From Allofournierella_A excrementavium (GTDB lineage: Bacteria > Bacillota > Clostridia > Oscillospirales > Ruminococcaceae): DNA of 64,000 bases. The position numbers and the translations under genes were made by a program. The notes below the pieces were generated by a model that saw nothing but the letters and a program-made list of their open reading frames with translations, ran no database searches and was not told the origin of the DNA. This document shows, in pieces, positions 23,953 to 31,822 of this stretch. The stretch spans positions 6,924 to 70,923 of the forward strand of contig DWVE01000025.1 of assembly GCA_019120375.1 (NCBI GenBank). The letters are read 5' to 3'. The stretch's first letter is position 1, and each line of letters starts with the position of its first letter.

Positions 23953-24438
23953 ATGGAAGTTATTGAGGTCAGACAAGCAAATGATGAATTTGCTGAGATG
24001 GTCGCACAGTTTCGGGTAGAATTGCGTTCCTATAAAGGTGTGGTCTCAAAACCCAATCTGGAAGCCGGGCGTGAGGAGATGGAAGACTATCTCTCTGCCC
24101 GGTTTCCGGTGTTTGCCGCACTAGTGGATGGTGAATATGCCGGCTATCTGGTTTGCCGTATCGATGGCGGGGTTGTGTGGGTCGAATCTCTCTTCGTCAA
24201 AACGGATTTCCGCCGCCAGGGTGTCGCCACAGCTCTGCATCGCAAAGCAGAAGAAATTTCAGCTTCTTTGGGAGGCGATACCGTTTATAACTACGTTCAT
24301 CCCAACAATCACCATATGATTGAATTTCTGCGGAAACGTGGTTATACTGTTTTGAATTTGATTGAAATTCGCAAACCCCATAAGGACGAGACGTTAACGC
24401 GGCAAATCACGGTCGGCGAGCATGCCTTCGATTATTGA
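23953..24438 (+). CDS. GNAT family N-acetyltransferase
   Basis: 161 residues from the ATG at 23953, chosen for GGGAG eight bases upstream. The acetyl-CoA site is visible in VWVESLFVKTDFRRQGVATAL (the R-R-Q-G-V-A core) and the late strand YTVLNLIEIRK is typical. Substrate unknown. Base composition and codon use (AAA, GAA, ATT, TTT common) are clearly less GC-rich than the neighbours, suggesting recent acquisition. The stop is 22 bases before the lipoprotein gene. Confidence 0.85.
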   Translation: MEVIEVRQANDEFAEMVAQFRVELRSYKGVVSKPNLEAGREEMEDYLSARFPVFAALVDGEYAGYLVCRIDGGVVWVESLFVKTDFRRQGVATALHRKAEEISASLGGDTVYNYVHPNNHHMIEFLRKRGYTVLNLIEIRKPHKDETLTRQITVGEHAFDY

Positions 24439-24460
24439 TGAGGAAAAGAGGCAGTTTGAG

Positions 24461-25405
24461 ATGAAAAAGTTTTTCCAGGTCGTCCTTGTCCTGTGCATGC
24501 TCTTCGCGCTGGCAGGCTGCGCCGCTGCACCTGTTTCTTCTCTCCCCGCCCCGTCCTCTTCTGAAACGATCTCCCCTTCCCCGTCGGCCGAAGCGTCGCG
24601 CCCCATGCCGGAGGACCCGGACGAGGCGCGGCTGCTGGGGCTGTTGCAGGAGGCTGCCGGCCGGGAGATGATGCGTCATCTCTATCTGGACATGGACCAG
24701 GACGGCGAGGCGGAACTGCTGGGGGTTTGTCTCAACACGGATGCTCACCTCTATGAAGTTTGGTATTGCAGCAGCGACGGCCAGACCTGCACCCTGGCGG
24801 AGCAGGATAAGGAGTCAATGGAGAGCTGCTTTCTCGACCCGCTGGTGCTGGACGGTGAGACCCATGTGGCGGTGAACCGCGGGCTGGGCACTGACACGAG
24901 ATTCTTTTCTGTTCTGGCGCTGCAGGAGGGAAAAATGCGCTGCCTCGTGTCCTGGCAGCCGGGCGCAGCGTCCATGACTGAAGAAAGCGACCTGCTGCTG
25001 ACCACCCTTGCCCATGACGCTTTTTATGACCCTGCTGTGGGAGGTCTGATCGGCCTGGGAGAAAAACAGTCCTATCTGTTTTATCAAAACGGAGCCTACG
25101 GAGAATACGGCGCCACTGAACTCACCCAGGAAGAATTCAACGCTCTTCAAGGTGCTTCGGAACTGATGTCCGCCATCGAGCACGAACTGCGCTTTGAGGA
25201 TGTGGAGCGGATGGACTGCCGCTATTTCCTGCGCGCCAACGGTATTTTGCAGGTCCAGTGCGATCTGTACCGCGCGGACGGCGGAGTGGAATACGGATAT
25301 TTCACCGCCCGCTGCCAGGACGGCACGGTGGACCCGGCGCTGATCGGCTCCTTTACGAACGGGCAGCTGGAGAGTCCGCTCACCACGCTGGAGGTCGTGT
25401 ATTGA
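24461..25405 (+). CDS. Secreted lipoprotein of unknown function
   Basis: 314 residues. Type II signal peptide MKKFFQVVLVLCMLFALAGC with Cys20 as lipid attachment, then a Ser/Pro-rich linker of about 35 residues. A DMDQDGEAELL segment near residue 78 looks like a single calcium-binding loop of the kind seen in FG-GAP or dockerin-like repeats. The rest has no recognisable enzyme motif. A strong terminator follows. Confidence 0.75.
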   Translation: MKKFFQVVLVLCMLFALAGCAAAPVSSLPAPSSSETISPSPSAEASRPMPEDPDEARLLGLLQEAAGREMMRHLYLDMDQDGEAELLGVCLNTDAHLYEVWYCSSDGQTCTLAEQDKESMESCFLDPLVLDGETHVAVNRGLGTDTRFFSVLALQEGKMRCLVSWQPGAASMTEESDLLLTTLAHDAFYDPAVGGLIGLGEKQSYLFYQNGAYGEYGATELTQEEFNALQGASELMSAIEHELRFEDVERMDCRYFLRANGILQVQCDLYRADGGVEYGYFTARCQDGTVDPALIGSFTNGQLESPLTTLEVVY

Positions 25406-25407
25406 AT

Positions 25408-25448
25408 CAAAAGGAGGCCGCGGTTTGTGAACCGCGGCCTCCTTTTTT
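25408..25448. terminator. Terminator after the lipoprotein gene
   Basis: Stem AAAAGGAGGCCGCGGTT / AACCGCGGCCTCCTTTT with a short loop and a long T run; A-rich on the other side, so also usable by the convergent phosphatase gene. Confidence 0.9.
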
Positions 25449-25456
25449 CTTCTTTT

Positions 25457-25909
25457 TCACTCAGACAAACTGTGCAGCAGGCCAGTGCAGCCTTCCTGCA
25501 CATCCCGCCAGGTGCTTTCGAAATCGCCGGTGTACCAGGGGTCGGCCACCTCGCCGGGGCGGGCGGTGTAGTCCAGCAGGGCATGGACCTTGTGGGCCGG
25601 GTCGCCGCCGAAAATGTGCTCCATGTTGCGCAGGTTAGCGGCATCCATGCCGATGAACAGGTCCCAATCGGCATATTCGTCCCGCCGCAGCTGCCGGGCG
25701 GTCTTGCCCGCGCAGGAGATGCCGTGCTGTGCCAGCATCCGCCGAACGGGCGGATAGACCGGGTTGCCTATCTCTTCCGTGCTGGTGGCGGCGGAGGCGA
25801 TGGTGAACTGACCATCCAGGCCCGCTTTTTCCACCAGGTCCTTCATCACAAACTCGGCCATGGGGCTGCGGCAGATATTGCCGTGGCACACAAACAGTAT
25901 TTTGGTCAT
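25457..25909 (-). CDS. Low-molecular-weight protein tyrosine phosphatase
   Basis: 150 residues from the ATG at 25909. Active-site P-loop VCHGNICRSPMAEF (Cys-x5-Arg-Ser) at residues 7-20 and the general-acid loop DPWYTGDF near residue 120 are intact. These enzymes remove phosphate from tyrosine (or arginine) residues. No tyrosine kinase or capsule genes are nearby, so the substrate is unknown. It is a single gene, convergent with the lipoprotein gene. Confidence 0.93.
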   Translation of the reverse strand: MTKILFVCHGNICRSPMAEFVMKDLVEKAGLDGQFTIASAATSTEEIGNPVYPPVRRMLAQHGISCAGKTARQLRRDEYADWDLFIGMDAANLRNMEHIFGGDPAHKVHALLDYTARPGEVADPWYTGDFESTWRDVQEGCTGLLHSLSE

Positions 25910-25985
25910 AGTGCTTTTCCTTCCGCATTTTTGCTTATTATGCCACGCGGCAGCAGGATACGTCAATCCATCCCGCGCAGCAGGG

Positions 25986-26039
25986 TTGACGTATGTGCTC
26001 TAACATGTTAGACTAAAGACGAACTCTAATGCGTTAGAG
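25986..26039 (+). promoter_or_regulatory. blaI-blaR1-type promoter with two operators
   Basis: TTGACG at 25986-25991 and TAGACT at 26009-26014 (17-base spacer). A perfect palindrome TCTAACATGTTAGA (25999-26012) fills the spacer and -10; a second, CTCTAATGCGTTAGAG (26024-26039), lies just downstream, centres 26 bases apart. Both share TCTAA...TTAGA, the expected layout for a BlaI/MecI-type dimer repressor. Confidence 0.72.
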
Positions 26040-26054
26040 AAGGAGGCAGAGACG

Positions 26055-26432
26055 ATGGAAGTGCCCAAGGTTTTTGAGAGTGAATACCGCTTGTGTCTCA
26101 TTTTGTGGGAGCACGAGCCCATCAAGAGCAGCGAACTGGTGCAGCTGTGTCGCGAGCAGCTTGGATGGAAGCCCACTACCACCTACACCGTCATCAAGCG
26201 GCTGAGCGAACGGGGCGTTTTGAAGAACGAGAACACCATCGTGACCTCGCTGGTGAGCAAGGATCAGGTGCAGGCCGCGGAGATCGACGAGCTGGTGGAA
26301 AAGACCTTTGAGGGCTCGCTGCCCGCCTTTGTGGCGGCCTTCACAAAGCACCGCAAGCTTTCGGCAAAGGAAGTGGACGAGGTGCAGGCAATGATCGATC
26401 GGTTCAGGGAGGAGGCAGAGCACGATGGCTGA
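26055..26432 (+). CDS. BlaI/MecI/CopY family transcriptional repressor
   Basis: 125 residues with a winged helix (SEYRLCLILWEHEPIKSSEL; then WKPTTTYTVIKRLSERGVL) and a C-terminal dimer helix region (KLSAKEVDEVQAMIDRF). The segment VSKDQVQAAEIDELVEKTF fits the BlaI proteolysis/dimer region. Overlaps the downstream M56 peptidase gene by 8 bases. Expected to repress its own operon from two palindromes until cleaved after a signal from the membrane peptidase. Confidence 0.93.
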   Translation: MEVPKVFESEYRLCLILWEHEPIKSSELVQLCREQLGWKPTTTYTVIKRLSERGVLKNENTIVTSLVSKDQVQAAEIDELVEKTFEGSLPAFVAAFTKHRKLSAKEVDEVQAMIDRFREEAEHDG

Positions 26433-28992
26433 ATGGATGGCGGATGTGTTCATTGAACTTGTAAACCGCAGCATCGCCGCTTCCTGGCTGGTGCTGGCGG
26501 TGCTGATTTTGCGGCTTTTGCTGCGCAAGGGCCCCAGATGGGCCAGCGTTCTGCTGTGGGGGCTGGTAGGGTTCCGTCTTGTGTGCCCCTTCACGCTGGA
26601 AAGCGCGCTAAGCCTTCTGCCCAGCAGTGAAACGGTGCCGGAAAACATCATGCTCTCCCCCGCCCCGGCGCTGAACAGCGGTGTGGCCGCGGTGGACCGG
26701 GTGGTGAACCCCATCGTGGCCGAGACCTTTGCCCCCGCGCCCGCCGCCAGCGCGAACCCCTTGCAGGTGCTCATTCCCCTGCTGGCGCTGGTATGGGCGG
26801 CGGGCGTTCTGGCCCTCTGCTTATACACCCTTGTCAGCTGGCTGTGGCTGCGCCGCCGGGTGGCCGAGGCCGTGCCGGTGCGGGACAACATTTTTGAAAG
26901 CGGGCGGGTGCCCACCCCCTTTGTGTTCGGGCTGGTCCGCCCCCGCATCTATCTTCCCACGGCCCTGCCCGCGGAGGCCCGCGACCCGGTCATCGCCCAT
27001 GAAGAGGCGCACATCGCCCGCCGGGACCACTGGTGGAAGCCCCTGGGATTTGTGCTGCTGACGGTCTATTGGTTCAATCCCCTTTTGTGGGCGGCCTACA
27101 TCCTGTTCTGCCGGGACATCGAGCTGGCCTGCGACGAGCGGGTGGTGCGGGGCATGGGCCCCGGCCAGCGGGCGGACTACTCCCAGGCCCTGCTGGAATG
27201 CAGCACCGGCCGCCGGGCGCTGGGCGCATGCCCGCTGGCCTTCGGCGAAGTGGGCGTCAAGGCCCGTGTGAAGGCGGCGCTCCACTATAAAAAGCCGGCC
27301 TTCTGGGCCGTGGCGGGGGCGCTGATGCTCTGCGCCGTGGTGGCGGTGGTCTTTCTCACCGACCCGCTCACTCCCCGCTATGATTTTTCCGAAAACGCCA
27401 TTGCTTCCGCCACCGTTTGGGACTATGCCGAACCCAGCGAACGGGAGCTGAATGCCAGCCAGCTGGACGAGCTGACCAGCCGCCTGAAAGGGTTGCGCGG
27501 GCTTTCCCGCACCAATGAGGAGGGCTTCACCCCGCTGTACGCCCTGGTGGCGGAACTGGAGGACGGCACCACCCTCACCTTCAACGGCTACAGGGACGAC
27601 GGCAGCCAGGTGCGCACGGAATATGATGGGCGGCTGTGGCAGGTGACGGACGAGGAGTTCTGCGCCTACCTTTATAATCAGTGGCAGGCGAGCGACACCG
27701 AAGAGGCCGTCTCTGGGCTGAGCCCTCTGGAGGAGTATGCCGACGCGCTGACTGATACTCTGGAACTGAAAGACGATCAGCTTTTCTTCACTCTTCCCGA
27801 AGAAGTGCCGGAAGGCGCGCAGCTGACGATACAGATCTCCGGGCGGGCGGAGTATGACGACGGGTTCAGCCAGAGCCTGCACTTTTTGGAGGATGCAAAC
27901 TGGACGCCGGGCGAGCGATACTCCATCTCCTATGACACTGCGTACACGGAATTGGGCATGTTCCTTTATGCCGATTATCCTGACGGCAGCCAGGAAGAGC
28001 AGACTATCTCCCTCCATCGGATCGCAGAGGCGCTGCTGAATGCCCCGGAGGCACCCGAACTGAACCCGGAGACTGCAAACGAGTTCATCATCGGCGTGCT
28101 GAACAGCTTCATTCTCAACGCCGACGGCAGCTTTAGTTTCACGCCGGGGCCCGTTCCTGTTTCCAGCACCGGCAGCACAAAGCCTTTAATCACCCTCGTT
28201 GCAACCTACTCCGACGAGCCGGGCACTTTTTCCACCGAATCCGTCGAATTTCCAGCTGACACGCTGGGTCACGGCGGCGGCACGGTGCTCGGTCGGATCA
28301 CCGGCAACATGGACACGCTGACCAGCGTTTCGCTGAATGTGTTCTTCATGACCAATGAAGGGGAAAACACGCAAAGCATCTACATCCGGGGCAACCAGGA
28401 ACTGATCGCGCCCTTCACCTTTGGCGAGCCGGTGGGTTACACCGCCCCAACCGCTGAAATACAGACAGACGGGAGTATCACGACACTGGCCTATACCTTC
28501 TCCGACGGCAGGAAAGCCCGGCTCTCCTTCACGTTGCCCGACTGGCTGGCCGTGGACCCGGAAGTGCATTTTTCAGAAGATTTCTTGCCCGGTCTCTACT
28601 TTGAGGATGTAAACGGCGAATCCATGGGCTTTGTGCGCCTGTGCCCCTTCGGGGCCACCGATGAGCCCACACTGGAAACCGTAGACACTGCTGCCGACAG
28701 CGTGCCCCTGCAGATCTTCTCACCCGCAGTCATGGGTGAGAACATTAGCTACGCAGATTACCACGTGACCCGTCACTGGGCCACCGGTGCCGTGGCCACC
28801 GCCATTCAGGAGTTCCCCGGCGGCCAGGACTTTGAACCTTGGAGCAGCTACCCCTGCGTTTTGACCTATGACTGGTCTGTCATGCCCTACTCCGCGGAGA
28901 TGGTCTTTACAGACGGTGCATTGGGCGCCTCTGCCCAAACGGAACAGGCACTGGCTGATTTTGCCGCGTCCGTTACACTCTCCGCAGGTTGA
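26425..28992 (+). CDS. BlaR1/MecR1-type M56 membrane metallopeptidase with a large non-PBP sensor
   Basis: 855 residues. The first ~315 residues are the BlaR1 transducer: four hydrophobic helices and a zinc protease site HEEAHIARRDHWW near residue 192 with the third ligand in ELACDERVV. After the last helix (AVAGALMLCAVVAVVFLTD) come about 540 extracytoplasmic residues. There is no SxxK/SxN/KTG penicillin-binding domain; instead there are several beta-rich segments, e.g. TTLTFNGYRDDGSQ and AQLTIQISGRAEYDDGFSQS. The signal is therefore probably not a beta-lactam bound in the usual way. No resistance gene is in the operon. Confidence 0.88.
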   Translation: MAEWMADVFIELVNRSIAASWLVLAVLILRLLLRKGPRWASVLLWGLVGFRLVCPFTLESALSLLPSSETVPENIMLSPAPALNSGVAAVDRVVNPIVAETFAPAPAASANPLQVLIPLLALVWAAGVLALCLYTLVSWLWLRRRVAEAVPVRDNIFESGRVPTPFVFGLVRPRIYLPTALPAEARDPVIAHEEAHIARRDHWWKPLGFVLLTVYWFNPLLWAAYILFCRDIELACDERVVRGMGPGQRADYSQALLECSTGRRALGACPLAFGEVGVKARVKAALHYKKPAFWAVAGALMLCAVVAVVFLTDPLTPRYDFSENAIASATVWDYAEPSERELNASQLDELTSRLKGLRGLSRTNEEGFTPLYALVAELEDGTTLTFNGYRDDGSQVRTEYDGRLWQVTDEEFCAYLYNQWQASDTEEAVSGLSPLEEYADALTDTLELKDDQLFFTLPEEVPEGAQLTIQISGRAEYDDGFSQSLHFLEDANWTPGERYSISYDTAYTELGMFLYADYPDGSQEEQTISLHRIAEALLNAPEAPELNPETANEFIIGVLNSFILNADGSFSFTPGPVPVSSTGSTKPLITLVATYSDEPGTFSTESVEFPADTLGHGGGTVLGRITGNMDTLTSVSLNVFFMTNEGENTQSIYIRGNQELIAPFTFGEPVGYTAPTAEIQTDGSITTLAYTFSDGRKARLSFTLPDWLAVDPEVHFSEDFLPGLYFEDVNGESMGFVRLCPFGATDEPTLETVDTAADSVPLQIFSPAVMGENISYADYHVTRHWATGAVATAIQEFPGGQDFEPWSSYPCVLTYDWSVMPYSAEMVFTDGALGASAQTEQALADFAASVTLSAG

Positions 28993-29005
28993 TTTTCCAA
29001 ACCCG

Positions 29006-29035
29006 CTCCCCCGCCTCCCGCGCGGGGGAGTTTTT
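29006..29035 (+). terminator. Terminator after the BlaR1-type gene
   Basis: Stem CTCCCCCGC / GCGGGGGAG with a 7-base loop and TTTTTG. Confidence 0.85.
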
Positions 29036-29051
29036 GTATTCCTGCCCCCTC

Positions 29052-29080
29052 TTGCGCTCGGTGTTCCATCCTTCTATAAT
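29052..29080 (+). promoter_or_regulatory. Promoter of the MATE gene
   Basis: TTGCGC at 29052-29057, 17-base spacer, perfect TATAAT at 29075-29080; AAGGTGG lies before the ATG at 29118. Confidence 0.7.
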
Positions 29081-29117
29081 AGAAAGAGTTGATTTTGTAA
29101 AACAGAAGGTGGATGGA

Positions 29118-30497
29118 ATGACAAAAGCCGTGGAGCCGATGACCAGCGGCACCATCTGGAAGCGGCTGACCTTTTTTGCGCTGCCGCTGTTTTTGGGCAA
29201 CCTGTTCCAGCAGCTTTACAACACGGTGGACTCGCTCATCGTGGGCAATTTTCTCGGCAGCAGCGCCCTGGCGGCGGTGAGCAGCTCCGGCAGCCTCATC
29301 TTCATGCTGATTGGGTTTTTGAGCGGCATCGCCGGCGGCGCGGGCGTGGTGGTCGCCCGATTGTTCGGCGCCGAGGACAATGAAGGCGTGCAGCGGGCAG
29401 TGCACACCACGGTGGCCTTCGGCCTTGTGGCGGGCGTTGCCATGACCGCGCTGGGCGTGCTGCTCAGCCCTCAGATCCTCATCTGGATGGACACGCCCGA
29501 GAGCGTACTGCCTCAGTCCATCACCTACCTGCGCATCTACTTTGCCGGGTCGCTGTTCTTTGTGATGTACAACATTTTCGTGGGCATCCTGCAGGCGGTC
29601 GGCGACAGCCGCCATCCCCTCTACTATCTGATGGTCTCCTCAGTGGTCAACCTGGTGCTGGACGTGGTGTTCATCGAGTTCGTGCACACCGGCGTGGGCG
29701 GTGCGGCCTTTGCCACCGTCATTTCCCAGGCAGTGAGCGCATTTTTGTGTCTTGCGCACCTGATGCGCAGCAAAGAGTGCTACCGCCTTTCGCTGCGCAG
29801 GCTGGGGTTCGACCCTTTCCTCCTGCGGGAGATCATCCGCCTGGGCCTGCCCTCCGGCGTGCAGAACTCCATCATCGCCTTCGCCAACGTGCTGGTGCAG
29901 TCCAACGTGAACTCCTTCGGCGAGATGGCCATGGCGGGCTATGGCGCTTACGCCAAGGTGGAGGGTTTCGGGTTTCTGCCCATCAACAGCTTCACCATGG
30001 CCCTGACCACCTTTGTGGGCCAGAACCTGGGCGGCCGCGAGTATGAACGCACCCGCAAGGGCGTGCGCTTCGGGGTGCTTGCCGCCGTGCTGCTGGCGGA
30101 GGGCATCGGCGTGGTCATCTTCCTGTTCGCGCCCCAGCTCATCGCTGCCTTTGACGCGACCCCGGAGGTGGTGAAGTTCGGCACCGACAAGGCCCGCACT
30201 GCCGCTTTGTTCTACTGCCTGCTGGCCTATTCCCACTCCATCGCGGCGGTGCTGCGGGGCGCGGGCAAGGCCATCGTGCCCATGTTCACCATGATGGTCT
30301 GCTGGTGCGTCATCCGTGTGACCTTCCTCACCGTCACCGTGCCGCTGACCCACAGCATCCAGATGGTCTACTGGGTCTATCCCCTCACCTGGGCGCTGAG
30401 CTCGCTGACCTTTTTCTGGTACTATCATCACGGCAACTGGCTGAACTTTGAGATCGCCAACCGCCTCCTGCCCGGCCGCGCCGATGGAAAGGATTGA
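29118..30497 (+). CDS. MATE family multidrug/metabolite exporter
   Basis: 459 residues, about 12 transmembrane helices. Start at the ATG after AAGGTGG. Typical features are the opening WKRLTFFALPLFLGNLFQQL, VDSLIVGNFLGSSALAAV and LPSGVQNSIIAFANVLVQS in the second half. MATE proteins export cationic drugs or metabolites using a Na+ or proton gradient; the DinF/NorM subgroup cannot be settled by eye. The stop codon overlaps the -35 box of the next unit. Confidence 0.92.
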   Translation: MTKAVEPMTSGTIWKRLTFFALPLFLGNLFQQLYNTVDSLIVGNFLGSSALAAVSSSGSLIFMLIGFLSGIAGGAGVVVARLFGAEDNEGVQRAVHTTVAFGLVAGVAMTALGVLLSPQILIWMDTPESVLPQSITYLRIYFAGSLFFVMYNIFVGILQAVGDSRHPLYYLMVSSVVNLVLDVVFIEFVHTGVGGAAFATVISQAVSAFLCLAHLMRSKECYRLSLRRLGFDPFLLREIIRLGLPSGVQNSIIAFANVLVQSNVNSFGEMAMAGYGAYAKVEGFGFLPINSFTMALTTFVGQNLGGREYERTRKGVRFGVLAAVLLAEGIGVVIFLFAPQLIAAFDATPEVVKFGTDKARTAALFYCLLAYSHSIAAVLRGAGKAIVPMFTMMVCWCVIRVTFLTVTVPLTHSIQMVYWVYPLTWALSSLTFFWYYHHGNWLNFEIANRLLPGRADGKD

Positions 30498-30522
30498 CAC
30501 GCCGCCCTGAATATAGTAAACT
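30494..30522 (+). promoter_or_regulatory. Promoter of the FecB-like importer operon
   Basis: Perfect TTGACA at 30494-30499 overlaps the MATE stop codon; TAAACT at 30517-30522 is 17 bases on. Transcription would start near 30529, giving a leader of about 170 bases. Confidence 0.55.
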
Positions 30523-30529
30523 TAGTAAA

Positions 30530-30670
30530 GACGATTTTCGGCCCCGGCAGGAAGCCGGTGGCCCGGCGCAGAAGCGCTCTGTTCCCAGGCGATCATATTT
30601 TGTCCGGTTTTCATATGCTGATGAAGGCGTATGACTTCCCCTGCGGGGAGGCATACGCCTTTTTATTTTG
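30530..30670 (+). promoter_or_regulatory. Structured attenuating leader (riboswitch candidate) of the importer operon
   Basis: Three elements can be drawn. Near the 5' end GGCCCCGGC / GCCGGTGGCC (one bulge) with loop AGGAA is followed by GCGC-AGAA-GCGC. A strong terminator at 30624-30670 has arms AAGGCGTATG / CATACGCCTT extended by CTTCCCC / GGGGAGG and a T-rich tail. Upstream, CATATGC (30612-30618) can pair with GCGTATG (30627-30633), the 5' arm of the terminator, giving an exclusive antiterminator. The stretch AGGAAGCCGGTG...CCGGCGC resembles part of the cobalamin aptamer core, but the CACTG element and a good B12 box are not seen; a Moco-type or other aptamer is equally possible. Family unassigned. 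Confidence 0.55.
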
Positions 30671-30703
30671 TCTGCCCGTTTGCGGCAAGAAAGGGATACT
30701 GCT

Positions 30704-31822
30704 TTGAAACTGCTGAAAAAATGTTCCGCCCTCGCGCTGGCTCTTGCTTTGAGCCTCTCCCTCGCGGCCTGCGCTGACGCGCCCGCTTCCGCCCGGCCCA
30801 CCTCCTCCGCCCCGTCTCAGGCGGGCGGCACCCGACTCATCACCGACGGTGCCTGGCGTCAGGTGGAGGTTCCCGAAACGGTGGAGAGCGTCGTCTGCGT
30901 CGGCGTGGGCGCACTGCGCTACACCTGCTACATGGGCGCGGCCGACCGGGTGGTGGGCGTGGAAGACTATGAAAACCAGCCCGATCTGACCCGTCTTTAC
31001 AGCTACGTGAACGGCGAACGGTTCAAGGACCTGCCGGTCATCGGCACCAACGGCTCGCCCAACGCGGAGGAGATCATCACCGTGGACCCGCAGGTCATCG
31101 TGATGAGCGAGTACGCCTCGGCGGACGCGGACGAACTGGCGGCGCGCACCGGCATCCCGGTGGTGGTGGTGCCCGGCAGCGACACCACGCTGGATGAAAA
31201 AACCTATGAGACGCTGCGGGTGCTGGGCGAACTGTTCGGACTGGAAGAGCGTGCCGAGGAGCTGACCGCCTATCTGGACGGCGTGAAGGATGACTTGGCC
31301 GCCCGCACCGCTTCTGTTCCCGAAAGCGAGCGGCCCTCGGTGTATGTGGCGGGCGTCTCCTTCAAGGGAGTGCACGGCTTTGAGGGCACCGAGGCCCACT
31401 ACGGCCCCTTTGAGCTTTTGAACGCCAACAATCTGGCGGACACCACCGGCCAGTCCGGCGCCTTTGACATCGACCCGGAGCAGGTGCTGGCCTGGGACCC
31501 GGACGTCATCTTCCTGGACTTCAACGGCATGGACCTCATCAATGAGGACTACGCCAAGAACCCCGATTTCTACAACGCCCTTTCCGCTGTGAAGAACGGC
31601 AAGGTCTATTCTCAGATCTCCTTCCGCTCCTACGCCTCCAACCTGGACACCGCCCTGGCGGACGCCTACTACGCGGGCAGCGTCATCTACCCCGAGCAGT
31701 TCGCGGACGTGGACCCGGTGGAGAAGGCGGGCGAAATTTTCACCACCCTGCTGGGTGAAAACCCCTACAACGACCTGAAGGAGGCCGGCTATGAATTCCG
31801 CCCCATTGTCCTCGGCGAATGA
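30704..31822 (+). CDS. ABC transporter substrate-binding lipoprotein (FecB/BtuF-type, PF01497)
   Basis: 372 residues from TTG at 30704 behind AAAGGG. Lipoprotein signal with LSLAAC and the lipid cysteine at residue 23, a Ser/Pro linker, then a TroA-like two-domain fold: VESVVCVGVGALRYTCYMGA, RVVGVEDYENQPDL, EEIITVDPQVIVMSEY and YSQISFRSYASNLDTALADA. This family carries iron-siderophores, cobalamin, heme or, in MolA-like cases, molybdate. It overlaps the permease gene by 32 bases. Confidence 0.9.
   Translation: MKLLKKCSALALALALSLSLAACADAPASARPTSSAPSQAGGTRLITDGAWRQVEVPETVESVVCVGVGALRYTCYMGAADRVVGVEDYENQPDLTRLYSYVNGERFKDLPVIGTNGSPNAEEIITVDPQVIVMSEYASADADELAARTGIPVVVVPGSDTTLDEKTYETLRVLGELFGLEERAEELTAYLDGVKDDLAARTASVPESERPSVYVAGVSFKGVHGFEGTEAHYGPFELLNANNLADTTGQSGAFDIDPEQVLAWDPDVIFLDFNGMDLINEDYAKNPDFYNALSAVKNGKVYSQISFRSYASNLDTALADAYYAGSVIYPEQFADVDPVEKAGEIFTTLLGENPYNDLKEAGYEFRPIVLGE

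Noticed and set aside
21460..23976. An 838-residue minus-strand frame opposite the binding-protein and rlmD genes
   Set aside because: Antisense shadow; no ribosome site and no recognisable domain.
26425..28992. A beta-lactam resistance operon
   Set aside because: The sensor lacks penicillin-binding motifs and no beta-lactamase or PBP gene follows.
30530..30625. A confident cobalamin riboswitch call for the importer leader
   Set aside because: Only the GGAA-GCCGGTG-CCGG part matches; the conserved CACTG element and a B12 box are not convincing by eye, so it is reported only as a candidate leader.
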